DNA of 64,000 nt. Origin: Phallusia mammillata. Its lineage: Eukaryota; Chordata; Ascidiacea; Phlebobranchia; Ascidiidae. Below, one piece after another: positions 25,108-38,500 of the stretch. The position numbers and the translations under genes are program-made. The DNA lies in assembly GCA_003260075.1 (NCBI GenBank), contig QLIY01000402.1, forward strand, positions 50,110 to 114,109, written 5' to 3'. Within the stretch, counting starts at the first letter, position 1; every line of letters starts with the position of its first letter. Below the pieces are notes generated by a model. That model did no database searches, was not told where the DNA came from, and worked only from the letters and a program-made list of their open reading frames with translations.

Positions 25108-25640
25108 CTCTGACGTCAGAGGTTCATGGTTTGTTCAATTTTAATGGGTTGCTTCGTTTTTTTCCACGTTTGCTGCTATGATGGAAGGTATCTTTCAAAT
25201 CTGTAGTTTAATGTGCAAAATCTTTCGAACAATGGCAATATTAGTGTTTAAGTTCCAGTTAACGTTTTGACCATAACAATGGCTGCAAATTTGCGGTTAT
25301 AAATGTTGTACTGATATACACACAGCTAAGCCACCGGTACGTCTGTGACGTCACAAAAAGTACAAAAAAGCAAATAATCGGTGCCCTTAATCTCATTTTT
25401 CTTCGGTGCGTGTCGTTACTGTAGAACTGAAAAATAGTGACGTCATTTTATGTGATTTCTATGTTTTGACTCCATTTATCTCGATTCTTCACTCAGATTC
25501 GTTTAAGACTGTGACGTCATTAAGGTGTTCGTATTCATGACGGCATCACGTACGCGAAGCATCATCGCAAAAATGTAGCACCATTTCACCTTAATTGTGA
25601 CGTTATAAAACGTCATTTATTACGTCAGTGTTAAGTCACA
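25102..25640. promoter_or_regulatory. TGACGTCA-rich 3' flank of RABGAP1
   Basis: Four perfect TGACGTCA octamers (25111-25118, 25346-25353, 25438-25445, 25512-25519) in about 410 bp, with further ACGTCA half-sites to 25626. The cluster starts at the stop codon and covers the presumed 3' UTR. Confidence 0.4.
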
Positions 25641-27332
25641 GTAAGCAGTAGCTTTTGGCATTTTGATTTTGCTGTAAAAATTAATATTACATGGTTTTAA
25701 AAGAAAAATTTACATGAAGCTTTCAAATTTATTTAGCACCAAATGAAGTTGCATTTACGCAAACAAACTGTTACTGTTTAAATGATTTTCTATTCGTTGT
25801 TCTATTGTTGTTAACATATTCTCCTCACAAAACATTTCATTACCTACATACGCTTATTCAAGATGTCTACTGTTGTGTTTCAAAAATGCCGCAAAATTCT
25901 CATGAATTTTACATGAAACATGCTTTGTACATTTTGTGAAACCGATTTTGGGCACTTTACTACTGAACATTTTAACAAAAGTTTTTTTGTCACTGGATGT
26001 CGCTGTTACTACAAGCATTTATTATTTTGAACTGACAGTATTTATAAACTCACCGAAAAGGATGTAACTTTTTATGTCGCACTTTATTTAAACAACTTAA
26101 TGTGAAGCAAAGAAAATGTTTAATATTTAAAATTTATAACATGATTTATTTTAATTCACTGTGTAATAAAGGGAAAAATGGTTTTATTTGTAACAATATT
26201 TCTATTCCATTTGAGAGATTTTTTTCTGTTGCTGACTTTAATATGTTTTAGAATAACTGGCGTTGGTTTTTATCAAAGTGATTATTTTGTGCATAATTTA
26301 AGCCACACATTATCTAACAACGGTTGTATCACTATATTGTTTAAAATCCTTTACTATATAACATGTACAATACCAACATAGTTATAAACAATGATTTACT
26401 GATTGAAATAACAACAAAACGCATTTTTATACGTTTTTCGTGGTTGGTTGCACGAAGCTTGTTCGGAAACCCGCTTCAAGCGTGATAAAAAGACGCAAAA
26501 GGGTTTGAATTTAGAAAAGCAGAAGCCATATATGTTCTGCTGCTTCTGTGCAATATGCGGTACATTTATCATTCCTATCTATATTCTCGTGTTGTATTGT
26601 GCTGGTGAACTTCATGCGTTTATTTCATCAGCTCAATGATTTCTGTTCATAAGCTGACAATAAAATTCAAGTTATGTCATTTTCGAGTTTTTGTTGCATT
26701 ATTTGTTTTCTTTTTGTCGTTAGTTTGGAAATCAACAGCTCTAGTACATTTTAAAGGCCTTCGACCATAACGAAAAAATGCCAGTTGGTGCTCAATGGGC
26801 AGCATTCTGAAATGGACCCTTATCCTAATTCTCTACATCCCAAACCGACAAAATTAGTTTGTTTTAGATAAAAAAAAGACATCAAAAAAGGATAGCATTT
26901 GTTTTTGTGTCAATTTGTGTGGGATAAAAATGACCCTCGCAAATGAACCTTTTTGTGTGGCTTAGACATTAGGTAAATGTGCTTGCAAAAGTTTGTTTCT
27001 ACAAAAAAGGTCGTGGATAAAAGGTTTGCAAACCATTGTCCAAGTTAACATTACGACTATTACCGCGAAAACTGCTTTTCGACAAACCCATATTACAAGG
27101 AAATCCAAAAATTCCGATGTCTTACTTACAAGCCATAAACATCTCAATGTGATTACAACTTAAACCTAATTGCTAGAACGCGAACGGCAAATTAGTCAAC
27201 ATTACGGCTAGGACTGTAAAAAGGTAATTAATACAACACCCTAGAGTGCAGCAAATGTCAACTGTTAACTGATTTCACACTTTACTGGCTCTCAGTAATT
27301 CCAGCAATACGATAACTTAATCGCCATGCTGA

Positions 27333-27447
27333 GGTCATGGTACTTCCGAAATTTAACGCCAATGTTTAAATAGTGTGTTAGGGGGGGGGGTCTTGTGGGG
27401 GTCATGGTACTTCCGAAATTTAACGCCAATGTTTAAATAGTGTGTTA
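27333..27447. repeat. Direct duplication across 10-G run (27381-27390)
   Basis: 27333-27380 and 27400-27447 are identical over about 48 bp (GGTCATGGTACTTCCGAAAT onward). Confidence 0.8.
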
Positions 27448-27858
27448 TCTCCTATCTGTGGCCGATTTGCATCTAGTAGAACTGCCTCAAATGCACTGTT
27501 GTCAATTTTGGGTACAACTGCCTCAAATGCACTGTCGGCAATTTTGAGTAGAATTGCAACAAACGCACTGTTCCAACTTTGCAGGCTTTTATTGGATCAA
27601 AGACTTTTGTGTCGAAAAGTATTTATTTATAATAGAACATTGAACGCCTTTTATTGTATAATTAGAAAACATCTTTTGTTGCAAAAGAAAAGCCTGATTG
27701 TGACAAAACAATTAGTTATCGAATAGCTTGTTTATTGAAATAAATACAGTACAGACATTATACCTACAATGCTATTACACGTACAAAAGAGTCACAAATA
27801 CCTTTTTAACGTTTTGCGAACCTCATGCAAGACTTAATTGACACCAAAATTCAAAAAA

Positions 27859-27991
27859 AACGGCAACAGCTGGAAGACCTAAACAAGTAGCACCTGGCGA
27901 AACAAAAGGTTTTCGGGGGGGGGGTTAAAAGTCAAAAACGGCAGCAGCTGGAAGACCTAAACAAGTAGCACCTGGCGAAACAAAAGGTTTT
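27859..27991. repeat. Direct duplication across 10-G run (27915-27924)
   Basis: 27859-27914 and about 27937-27991 match (GCAGCTGGAAGACCTAAACA through CAAAAGGTTTTC). Confidence 0.8.
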
Positions 27992-28304
27992 CAAATTCAG
28001 GCCCAAACGCCACAGGTGCAAGTACATTAGGCAAGGTTGACCAAGGTCGTCTTGTTTTTTCTGGAAATGATACCCGTGGGGGCAATGCATGCCTAGCATT
28101 GTTTAATTTGGATTCGTGCCTGTTCTTCGGGGTGTGCCTAATCATGCGTAAAGGCACGTGATCTGCAATTTTGAACAGAAACAAGTTCGGTTAGGGATAT
28201 GACTGAAAAGCATGTTTGTTATGTTTCATTAAAAACTAGTTTTAATCGATTAAAACTTAGCCAAAGCTTGATTCGAATCAAAATTAAACAACCACATTTG
28301 AACG

Positions 28305-29815
28305 TGAAGTGGCTCTCAGTTATGTTGACGTCATGGTAGGGTATTATAAAATTAGAATGAACTTCACAAAATTAGTTTAGATCAAGGTTAACTGCAGAAA
28401 GGTGGTCGGTTATGTGCTGTATGTGGTAGTTTCGGTGCAAAATACATGTAATGAAAAGTATATAGCTTTAAACCAGACCAAATTCAACACCAAGATTGTC
28501 ACAGTGCTAAAGCATTTACTGTGTAATGTAAGTATAGTTGCAGTAAATAATTAAGCAATCATTACACCACAGTATTAGGATTAAATACAAGTATATCTGC
28601 ATTTTATCCTTAGTTTGTGTTGCAGTTTAGTATTAAAGTCCCGTGGTTGGCTCATAATCCTATTCACTGACAGCTTTAGTTGTTATTTGGAACTTGCTGC
28701 GACAAACGTGAATTAATTGATTATTTGGCGGATTAGGCTCATGCGCCACACGCGCTGTTATTAACTCAAAGCCACTCAAGCATCGAATTGCCGTTGTGTA
28801 ATGCAAGTTTTAACTCAATTATCCCTTTTCAATTTGCTTATACTGGACTCTAGGGTGTTATAGTGTGTTTTCTTGTTCCGTGTGGTGCAATTTTAGCGTT
28901 TTTCAGCTATGCCCTTGACATTATGTGCCTTCTTTGTTTTGTTATCATACAACTGTTTGCAAATTTCAGCAAAAAGGTTTTGTGTGTATATGGCCCCCTT
29001 TACAAAGTCATGCAAATCAAAACAAATTAATCCTTAAAAGTTAAAACTTTAACGCATTTAAATATAATTTAAGGGGGGGGGGAAAGTGGCTCTCAGTCAT
29101 GTTGACGTCATAGTAGGGTATTATAAAATAAGAATAAACTTGACAAAATTAGTTTAGATCAAGGTTAACTGCAGAAAGGTAGTCGGTTATGTGCTATATG
29201 TGGTAACTTATGTCAAACGTCCTGTAATGAACAGTTCTAGCTTAAGATCAGGCCCAAATAAGGTTTATAATGTAACTATACTTACATTAAGTAATTAAGC
29301 AATCATTACACCACAGTATTAGGATTAAATACAAGTATATCTGCATTTTATCCTTAGTTTGTGTTGCAGTTTAGTATTAAAGTCCCGTGGTTGGCTCATA
29401 ATCCTATTCACTAACAGCTTTAGTTGTTATTTGGAACTCACTGCGACAAACGTGAATTAATTGATTATTTGGCGGATTAAGCTCATGCGCCACACGCGCT
29501 GTTATTAACTCAAAGTCACTCAAGCATCGAAATGCCGTTGTGTAGTGTAAGTTTTAAGTCAATTATCCCTTTTCAATTTGCTTATACTGGACTCTAGGGT
29601 GCTATACGGTGCATTTTTTGTTATGTGTGCTGCAATTGTAGCGTTTTGCTGCTATGCCCTTGACATTATGCGTATTTTTTTGTTTTGTTATCATGCAACT
29701 GTTTGAAAATTTCAACAGAAAGGTTTTGTGTGTATATGGCCCCCTTTTCATGCAAATCAAGACGAATTAATCCTTAAAAGTTAAAACTTTAACGCATTTA
29801 AATATAATTTAATCA
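28305..29815. repeat. Largest duplication (~750 bp) across 10-G run (29073-29082)
   Basis: 28305-29072 and 29083-29815 are copies with many SNPs and several indels (for example a deletion of about 30 bp near 29230 and CCCTTTACAAAG against CCCTTTTC). The divergence is within what highly heterozygous tunicates show between alleles. Confidence 0.85.
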
Positions 29816-30784
29816 CATCAAGGCATTTTTAATACTAGACATTCACAGAGGCACACCATTTGACTTTAAACACGCAAATTACAAAGGTGTTAAGTGACTT
29901 TTTCACATGTACAGGCATTTGTTAGTTTTTACCTGGCAAGCAGATTGTGGTACGCTGGGAGGATTTGCCCTTCCTTAAACAAATAAGAATTTCTCAAGTC
30001 AATCGCGTCATATTTAGTGCCATAAAACGCACCGTCATTGTGTCAAAAACAAACACAGATTAGTTAATTGCTGTATAAAAGCCGCAGACTTGACTGTATG
30101 AAGACTAAATATTTTCATGTCGTGTACCTAAACAGTGCATTAGAGGTTTACACGTAGGGCTTCTTACACCAAAGAGCAAGTTTAGCATAAACTTTGCGCG
30201 TTTAAGCGTTGAAATAGAAGCAAGTTATGATATGTGTTTAGTTGTGAAAAAAAAAAATCAAGAACACAATGTGTTAAACAAAATCTCGGTAGTAAACCCG
30301 ATTTTTGTGCGCTAAGCCGGAAATAGTTTTGTATTAAAATATAAGCACTATAATCAATTAGGCGAGTGGAATTTATGCAAAAAAGCAGCCGATTGGGTTA
30401 ATTTTAGCCAGAGGTCAAAGTCTTTTAAGTTGGCGCAGCATTTTTACGCGGCGCAGCGTGTGCAGTCAAGCGTATCCCAGACCTGGAGACTGGCATTTGA
30501 ATTTCGCAAGCCGGCAAAAAAGAGGTCGAAAAACGCAGGCATTTTCTGTGGTTGCGCTTGCTTCAAATTTGAAACACGCTTCACAACCTGGCCAGTCGTG
30601 TTTAAGGCGGCTTTGTGAAAGGAAGGCATTGTTAAAGCTTTTTTTGTAACTGACAAGTGACAATCTTTGGCTTAACTTGTGCCACTTGTAAACACGAATT
30701 TGTATTACTGCGTTTGATGTATGATGAGTGCTTTAAAACTTTAACGGAAGTAAAAGTTTGCGTGCAAATTAGACGCCGATTTTA

Positions 30785-31000
30785 ATTACTTTTCAGCAGC
30801 TCAAGGTGCAAGCAGGTCAGTGGAGACAAAGGGTAATTGTTGACCAACAAAGCGGGGTTCTTTTATCTCGGCAATTGAATTGTCTGCAGGGCAGTCAGAT
30901 GGCCTTTTATCTCCTTCTTGCACCAAATTTGTAACGTGCTGTTTGCCTCTGTTGGTAACCAATTAGCAGATACTGCGAACGACCGATAAAGGACCGCTGC
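30785..31000. promoter_or_regulatory. Possible regulatory segment with GATA-like motifs
   Basis: TTATCT at about 30862 and 30908 and GATAAAGG at about 30985 occur within 130 bp, roughly 1.6 kb upstream of the SAPCD2 ATG. Motif density alone is weak evidence. Confidence 0.2.
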
Positions 31001-31235
31001 CATTTCAGATTTGTCAGTCTTACTGTTGTGAGCCATATGCGAGGAAGTGTTAACTGGGTCGTCCGACTAGCTTAGTTTAGTAGACAGTTTGGAAATAGAT
31101 GCCTTTTGGAACAGACAGCCAACTATGTGTTTTAATGCACGATAATGCAGTGTGAAACAGGTTTAGAAATCAATTATTGCACTCAAACCTCACTGTTGTA
31201 TGTCAAAAAATGCCAACGAGCGTTTAAAAACTTAT

Positions 31236-31521
31236 ATAAAACTTGTAAATTAATCGCTTAAATTTTAAGCCTTAAAAGCATCCATGGCAAGTTTTTACCA
31301 GCATAAAACTAGCTGTCAAACCGACTTTAAGGCCATTCAATAAGCTAAGTTCTAGTTATTTCGAAAACTATGTGGGGGGGGGGAAAAACTTGTAAATTAA
31401 TCGCTTAAATTTTAAGCCTTAAAAGCATCCGTGGCAAGTTTTTACCAGCATAAAACTAGCTGTCAAACCGATTTTAAGGCCATTCAATAAGCTAAGTTCT
31501 AGTTATTTCGAAAACTATGTG
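31236..31521. repeat. Direct duplication across 10-G run (31374-31383)
   Basis: 31236-31373 and 31384-31521 are nearly identical (AAAACTTGTAAATTAATCGC to CGAAAACTATGTG). Confidence 0.85.
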
Positions 31522-31907
31522 ATATGTCGCCAACTTTATACATAGAACACTTTCAGGCTATCACTTTATCTTGAAACGCAAACATGCGTAAGTCGAAGTG
31601 TCGAGTGCCTTGATGTTTCCAAATCAAACATTGAACTAGGGTGCCAGACTTCATAGCTGGAAGAGATAGCCACGCGCCTTGAGTCTCTGCTATGTTATTA
31701 AAATATTCTGACATTAAAATGCGGTTTAAAAACGGCCTGACCTCATTTAGCTAGTACATAAAAGTTTTTAAACTAAAATTTGTAGGTAAATATAATTATT
31801 CTGTCAAATTTTGCGAAAAACATGCCTCAGTAATTTCGTTAGAACGTTTAACAGTAGTAGAACAAACTGTTTCATTACCGATTTTGATGGTTGTATTAAA
31901 AATTACA

Positions 31908-32280
31908 ACCAAAGGCTCTAAAACTTATAGGTAGAAGTGTGGTCTACTTTGGTTCCGCATTCGCCATAAAAAATGCGGTATTTGCGTGGTAAAGTGTGTA
32001 CGTAGTCGTTTAGGTGTGTGCCAAACCTATAAAGCATGTCTGGTGTTTCTGCCGTTGGCGTTTTACTCTAGTTTGACTGACATGGGGGGGGGGGCTTACA
32101 ACCAAAGGCTCTAAAACTTATAGGTAGAAGCGTGTGGTCTACTTTGGTTCCGCATTCGACATAAAAAATGCGGTATTTGCGTGGCAAAGTGTGTACGTAG
32201 TCGTTTAGGTGTGTGCCAAACCTATAAAGCTTGTCTGGTGTTTCTGCCGTTGGCGTTTTACTCTAGTTTGACTGACATGA
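31908..32280. repeat. Direct duplication across G run (32084-32094)
   Basis: 31908-32083 and 32095-32280 match (ACAACCAAAGGCTCTAAAAC to GTTTGACTGACATG). Lies about 240 bp upstream of the SAPCD2 start codon, so promoter coordinates here are unreliable. Confidence 0.85.
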
Positions 32281-32515
32281 ATGTAGGCAGAAATTGTGTG
32301 TTGTAATGTTGGTAAGTGCAATAAGTGTACTTTAGGTATTGCTTAAGGAACAATTATTGTGCGTTTTAGATTAAATTGGCGGTTTGTTGACATAACCTTA
32401 TTGTCATAACACTAGATATGTACTATTCTATAGCTAACGATTACATAAATGACATTGTATATTTTGCAGTAATTATAATAGCGAAAACCTAAGTTGAGCA
32501 AAATTCTCAATCTCC

Positions 32516-35500
32516 ATGGCGAGTATGAACATGGAGAGCTTTTTTGCTGCCAGAAATTCAAGGCTCCCTACGTCACGAAGCGAAGATTTCTCCAATCATT
32601 CCTCGATCAACGGTCTTCCCCGTCAATTCATCAACTCAATGAAAACTCTATTTAACATTTTAGACGACGCAGGCGTGGGCCTTGTCCCTCTTACAGAAAT
32701 CGAAAGGCGTTGGCGCGATGATGCTGTTCCTAACCTTCCAGGGGTTTTGGATTGTCTGCGCTCTGTGGCGCCCTCAGATGGCCTTCTTTCCTTTGAGACT
32801 TTCGTATGGGGACTGAGAACTGCCCTTGCAAGAGCCCGCCAATGTCGCGAACGTAATTCGGTCGATGCACAGAACTTGAAAAACACCTTTAAGACCTCGT
32901 CGATTGAGAACAATGCCGACGTTCTACCGCCCTATTATTACCAGCGAAAGCCAACGGCAAAGGGTAAACCCCTTCTGACGTCAAAGGTTGGCAATATCTT
33001 CCGACAGAATAACGGCAGGAACATTGCAGGATCAGACAGTGAAGGTATTATCTGTAAAACAATACAGGCTTTATAGGTGATACATGTTGCATTGATCATA
33101 TTTTCCGACGGTTTTGTGATCAGTTTGGGAATGTTCACAAAGTACGTTTACGTAGCATGTACAAATTTCTATTTGATGATAAGTACGTTAAAATGATTAT
33201 CTACATCACGTGTTTCGTGAGATGAATACTTTCATATGAATAATAATCGCATGTTTACACAAAAATATCCTCTTGATCATCATGAAAAACAGTTTATTTG
33301 TTCGCTCTCATGATGTAACTTGTTTCACGTTCACGATCACAACTTTCATATCATTCATAAAATCATTGTTCCCTTTCACATTCACAGGTTTACGAAGTGA
33401 ATCCTACGCTCCATACTCCACACCACCAGCCTGGTCAGATGAGATGAACCAGGGAAGATATGCCATCGGCAGTTACCAAGAACAAGCGCAAAAATCTGGC
33501 GGTTTTCCAAGCAACGACCTCTATCATCAAAACAGATCCAGCGGTCGTGCCTTCAAGGGCCACCGCAGGTCAAACAGTGGCCCTATTTCAACAGCTAAGG
33601 TACGTGAGTTCAAAGTAGATGATTCGGCCGGTTTTGCATGTTTTCTAACATTGTTAATTATCTGTTTTCTGGATCGTTTGAAAAAAGCATCGCTTAAATT
33701 GCATGAACCTTATAAATCTATGTGATTTTCTTATTAGTATTGATAATTATGTTACAATATCTAATTTCAACTTACTTTGAACGCAACCGTTTACCAACAT
33801 TTGTTGCAACCCAAATTTGAACCCCACCCCAAACACCTAATAACCTTTGTAACATTCTCACATCCACAACGGGAAATAATCTCTTCTTCGCTGACGACAG
33901 GTTCCAGGCACGCAGTGTGTCTGGTTACAAAGTATTTATAGAACTTAGATTTTATCCCATCGACAGCGCCGAGACGGGCACAACAAGCAGGTCATACGTA
34001 ACCGCTTTTGTCAAAAGAGATTTTGTCTCAATTTAAAAGTTGGCTCGCATGTTCATGCATTTAGTACATTTAACAGTTTGTTTGTGTACGTCACCATGCA
34101 TTGTTGGCCTGTGTTATGGAAATTGTTGCATAAATTCTTTTCAAATCTCGTATAATGTGACACAAATCATTTTTCTTTAGGTTTTGCCGAGTCCAAAACG
34201 CACCGTATGGCCAGGAGATATGGGGAGCAGAGAAGAAGGGAAAATCACTAAGATGGGATACGCCACTAAATTCTCTGCACAACCTGTCAAGTCAGAATCT
34301 TCAGACAAAGAAAACGACGATTATACAAAACCTGATTTAAGCAAGGAATTCGACGAAATAAAGTACGACTCATCAGGCGACAAGTCATCACTCAGCCTTA
34401 AGTCTGAGCCTACTTCGGATAAGTCAAGTTTCGAAAAAGAGAAAAGTCTTTCGAATTCACCGAACACTGATCAGTCTTCGCAGCTGTCTGAGAAAAGCGA
34501 TCTTGACCTTGTAACAGCCAACACACTTTTTATAAGCACTGACAATCAAACCAGCCTTAATAAACCAATTGGTTTGTCTGGAAAATACATAGGTATAACT
34601 GGGACATTACAAAGAGCCAAGTCGGCAGCAGCTATACCTAATCATTATGGAAGTTTGCGCCGGCCTGCTATGTCTACAAAGTCAACAGTGTCATCTGCCT
34701 CAGAGTCGTGTTTCAGTCCTACTGATTTTGACGCGTACCGACAGAAGAACAGTTTAAGATTTCATAAGAAGAAAAGTCCGTCACCTACCTTGTTGCAGCA
34801 ATACGCGAGCGCTGGAGAGTAAGTATTAAATTTGTCGTTTAAATCATGTAGACAATTTAAAGCGTACTATTACAACTACTTTTGAATCTGTTCAGGCCCA
34901 AATTGCCGAAAACAACTATATTTGTTAGTTTTTGCCACTATAAACCATCTTGAAACAGGTTTCTAACCTTTTTTGTGCGTATTAGGCCCAAACCTTTGGT
35001 GCTAACCAAACGTTTTATACCCCAGTGAGAGCTTTTATTTTGGAAACACCACCTAATCGCATACACATGTACTCCTATGCTTATACTTTTGAGCTATGCA
35101 TATACTTTTGAATTAATTTGCCTGTTTAAACAACCAATCTTTGTGGCTTGCAGGAGCGGGGACGACTCTCACAAACGAGTTCTGCGTCACCAACCAAAAT
35201 CACCTGATAACACAAATGAACATGCGGGGAGCGATGGTGCAGGTCGCAGATGTAACAGTGCTTCACCACCAGACAGATCTTCACATAAAGCTATAAGGCG
35301 GCCATTAAGCCCAGAAGCCCGAGATTGTCACGTTACACCGGTTGTTCGAAAGCAAGTAGAATTGACTAACAGACCTAAAAGCACAAGCCCAGAAGGCCAA
35401 GGAACTCAAAATGCTTTTAATCAAACAAGTTCAGGAAAGTCAACTGCTCATGCAACAGGTAGGACTGTGCTTTTGTTATTATTAGTTTTGTGTATCGCAA

Positions 35501-38500
35501 CGAATTACAGGGTTATGACAAAACTGCTTGATTAACGAGGGAATAATGAACACGGACTTTAAAACGGGCTTGCTGAATAAAAAATGCCAAGAAACTGAAA
35601 AACCATTAACCACAGCGATTGTTTGCAATGAAATGTATGCAAGTCCATTTGAATGTAGATGTCTTAGTTTTTGGGGAAATATTTTAGAAGTCAAATCCCA
35701 GTTACACGTGTTACGTAATGACCATGACGTCACCATGCACAAAACTGGGGCCACAACATAAAATTCGAAACATGTTTAATAAAACGGATGTTTTATCTAC
35801 ATATTGGTTCTTTAATGGTTGGTTTATCGGCAAATGGTGCAAATTATGTAATAACGTGTAAGGTACAATGTTATGTGGAGTTTGCTTTGGAACTTGAAAC
35901 TGATAATCCCATACCTTTGACGTGGTTTGTGTTGTCGTGTTTAGACAGGCGTTCATGTTGTTGAAAACGCAGCGTAAGCATTACGACCTTTAACCCTGGC
36001 TTTGTGGTTCCAAAACCGCTACAGTGCTTGCGTAACAATTTCCCTCATTCTTACTCAAAGCATTGCTGCCAGCTTAACTTAATTAGTGTTATGAATCATG
36101 TTAAATTAATTTACTTGCAACCTGCTATTGACGTCATGGTTGGTCCCACTACTCTGGTTGTATCATAGTCACGAAATACATGACGTCATGTTCTGTGACG
36201 CAACCCCAAAACCGCGTTATGCTTAAATGAATGTTACGGCTTAGAACGACAATATAAACAGTGCTGAACATGTAAGTTAAACCCAGTACGCGATTTGGTC
36301 CATTAAAAGTCTTTGAATTGGCATAAGGTACCACTTTCAACGGAGTGACTTAGTGTTAAGGCAATTTCCTGTATATAGGCAAACATAAACACAAGAAAAC
36401 TTTATGGTCTGTTTATTATAATATTTGTTTTGGGAAGGGTTTTATATATGTCTAGTCTAGTTCTATGTTCAAAAAACTAATTGTTTTAAAATGTCACAGT
36501 TGCAAAAATAATGTATTTAGGGGGGGGGGCAGTGACCACTTTCTACGGACTTACTGTTAAGGCAATTTCCTGTATATCAGTAAATATCAACACAAGAAAA
36601 TGGTACGGTCGTTATATTATAATGTTTGTTTTGAAAAGAGGTTTTTATATGTCTAGTTCTATGTTCAAAAAACTTATTGTTTTACAATGTCACAGTTGCA
36701 AAAATAATGTATTTAGAACTTTTATGTATATTTTTAATGGATATTTTGCGCGTGTGCATTGATGCTGCATGTTCTGCATTGGTTCCATAACTTGTTATTA
36801 CGTAAAGTGGTTATTACCACGGTAAAGTGCGTTTCTCATTACGTGTGTTACCAATGCAGAGGATAAAGGTATAAGGCAACCACATAACATACACACAGTT
36901 TTGGGGGGGGGGTATAATTTGCGCGTGTGCATTGATGCTGCATGTTCTGCATTGGTTGCATAACTTGTTATTACGTAAAGTGGTCATTACCACGGTAAAG
37001 TGCGTTTCTCATTACGTGTGTTACCAGTGCAGAGGATAAAGGTATAAGGCAACCACATAACATACACACAGTTTTCTTCGCCAAAATAACGCAAGTTACG
37101 TGGACCTTTCCTTTACACAACTTCCAAGAACTCGTCTTAATTAAAATTCATGCACTTCAAAATTCAGTTTTGGGATGTGCCCATATATTTTAAAGGGGCC
37201 TGTGTTGGAAATGAAATGTGTTTTTCTTGGTTAACTTTGTTTTTTCATTTCTTCTTTTTTAATTGACACTGGTTTGGACAGTTTGGTGTGTTATTGGTTT
37301 GATGATTTTAATAGGTTATATAATTCCATTCGTTTTGACTTAAAATACGAATTTTAGTTGATCAAGTATTATATCAAAAACATTGCTGTCTCTTATGTTA
37401 TACACCGTGCAAAAATGTACACAAAATTGGCACAATTTTGATGTTTGACAATATGATTTCTGACATAACCTCTTTTATGGCCAATTTGAGTATGACAGGT
37501 TTCTGCAACTGGCCAGTTTTTACACATTTAAAAACCAACACTTTGTTTTAAGACCCATAAACTCGGTGCACATATTTACAGTAGTTGACATTATCATGTT
37601 TATTGTCGACTTTACAACCTTTTGGTCACTTGTCGTCAAAACCAGGTGTGTGGTTTAAACGTGTCTTAAACAATTGTGATAAATCTACACATGTGCTAAA
37701 TCCATACGCGAACTCCTGCAGGTGTGTCTGAGTGACAACTCGTAAAAACGCAGCGCCCAGCAATTTCTTGATTGCCCTACTAGCTACTACGTTCTCATAT
37801 ACCTGTACTATATGAAAGATGCAGAACGTAGCAAGGTTGATTTTGTGTCATTCATGTTATTTTTGCTTAATTGATTAAATCGTGCAAACAAATCACTGTC
37901 AAATTTCATGTGATAAAAACACTATGATTTGCCAAAAATGCGTCGTTTACGTTCAATTCGGAAACGATCTACAATGGGCATTAACACCAAAATTGTTGAC
38001 CTAAAATTTGGGCCCGAACCCAGCCCGAAACCCGGAAAAAAAACGGCAAAAATGATGCCTGGTGTATAATCAGGCCCGAATCAATCCCGTTTTATTGAAG
38101 CTCATCAAGCCCAAACTCGGCCCGACTATAACAACTCTTCACAAATTAAACCCCGGTATCTTAAAACACCACAAACCCAAATCAGTCGGATCTTACCCAG
38201 CCAAGTGTGAATCACTCGTCTCTTATCGATTTGTCTGCAAATCCCTGTATGTGCGTCTTTCCACTTATTTGGCAACGATTATCGGGTTGTTCGAGTTCTT
38301 GTTGTCTGTCCAACATTCCTTACCTGTGTAATTTGATCGTTTTTACATCCCTGTTTTTGCAATCTGTTTATAGTGTTAAAGTAGTTAGATTGATCTGAAT
38401 TGCACAAAAAAGGTTTACAAGTGTTTTTGCACTCTTACGTTTTGAGCTTTCTTGAAATTTCTCCGCTTTTTGCCCTTGCTTTCCAGCCTTTATTAGAAAT

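Larger units (their letters stand above)
25108..32515. other. Intergenic region RABGAP1 to SAPCD2
   Basis: Contains the RABGAP1 3' flank (TGACGTCA at 25111, 25346, 25438 and 25512; AATAAA at 26165-26170), five haplotype-type duplications and upstream sequence of SAPCD2. I see no convincing gene. Small open frames, including overlapping ones on both strands at 30430-30663, lack splice context or recognisable domains. Confidence 0.5.

Noticed and set aside
27442-27726. Open frame with repeated NALLS/NALSAIL-type segments
   Set aside because: The repetition comes from a short direct repeat (CTGCCTCAAATGCACTGT). There is no start context, conservation or splice evidence, and it begins inside a duplicated segment.
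30430-30663. Overlapping open frames on both strands
   Set aside because: No domain, splice or start context. Overlapping frames on both strands are expected by chance in a locally GC-richer patch.
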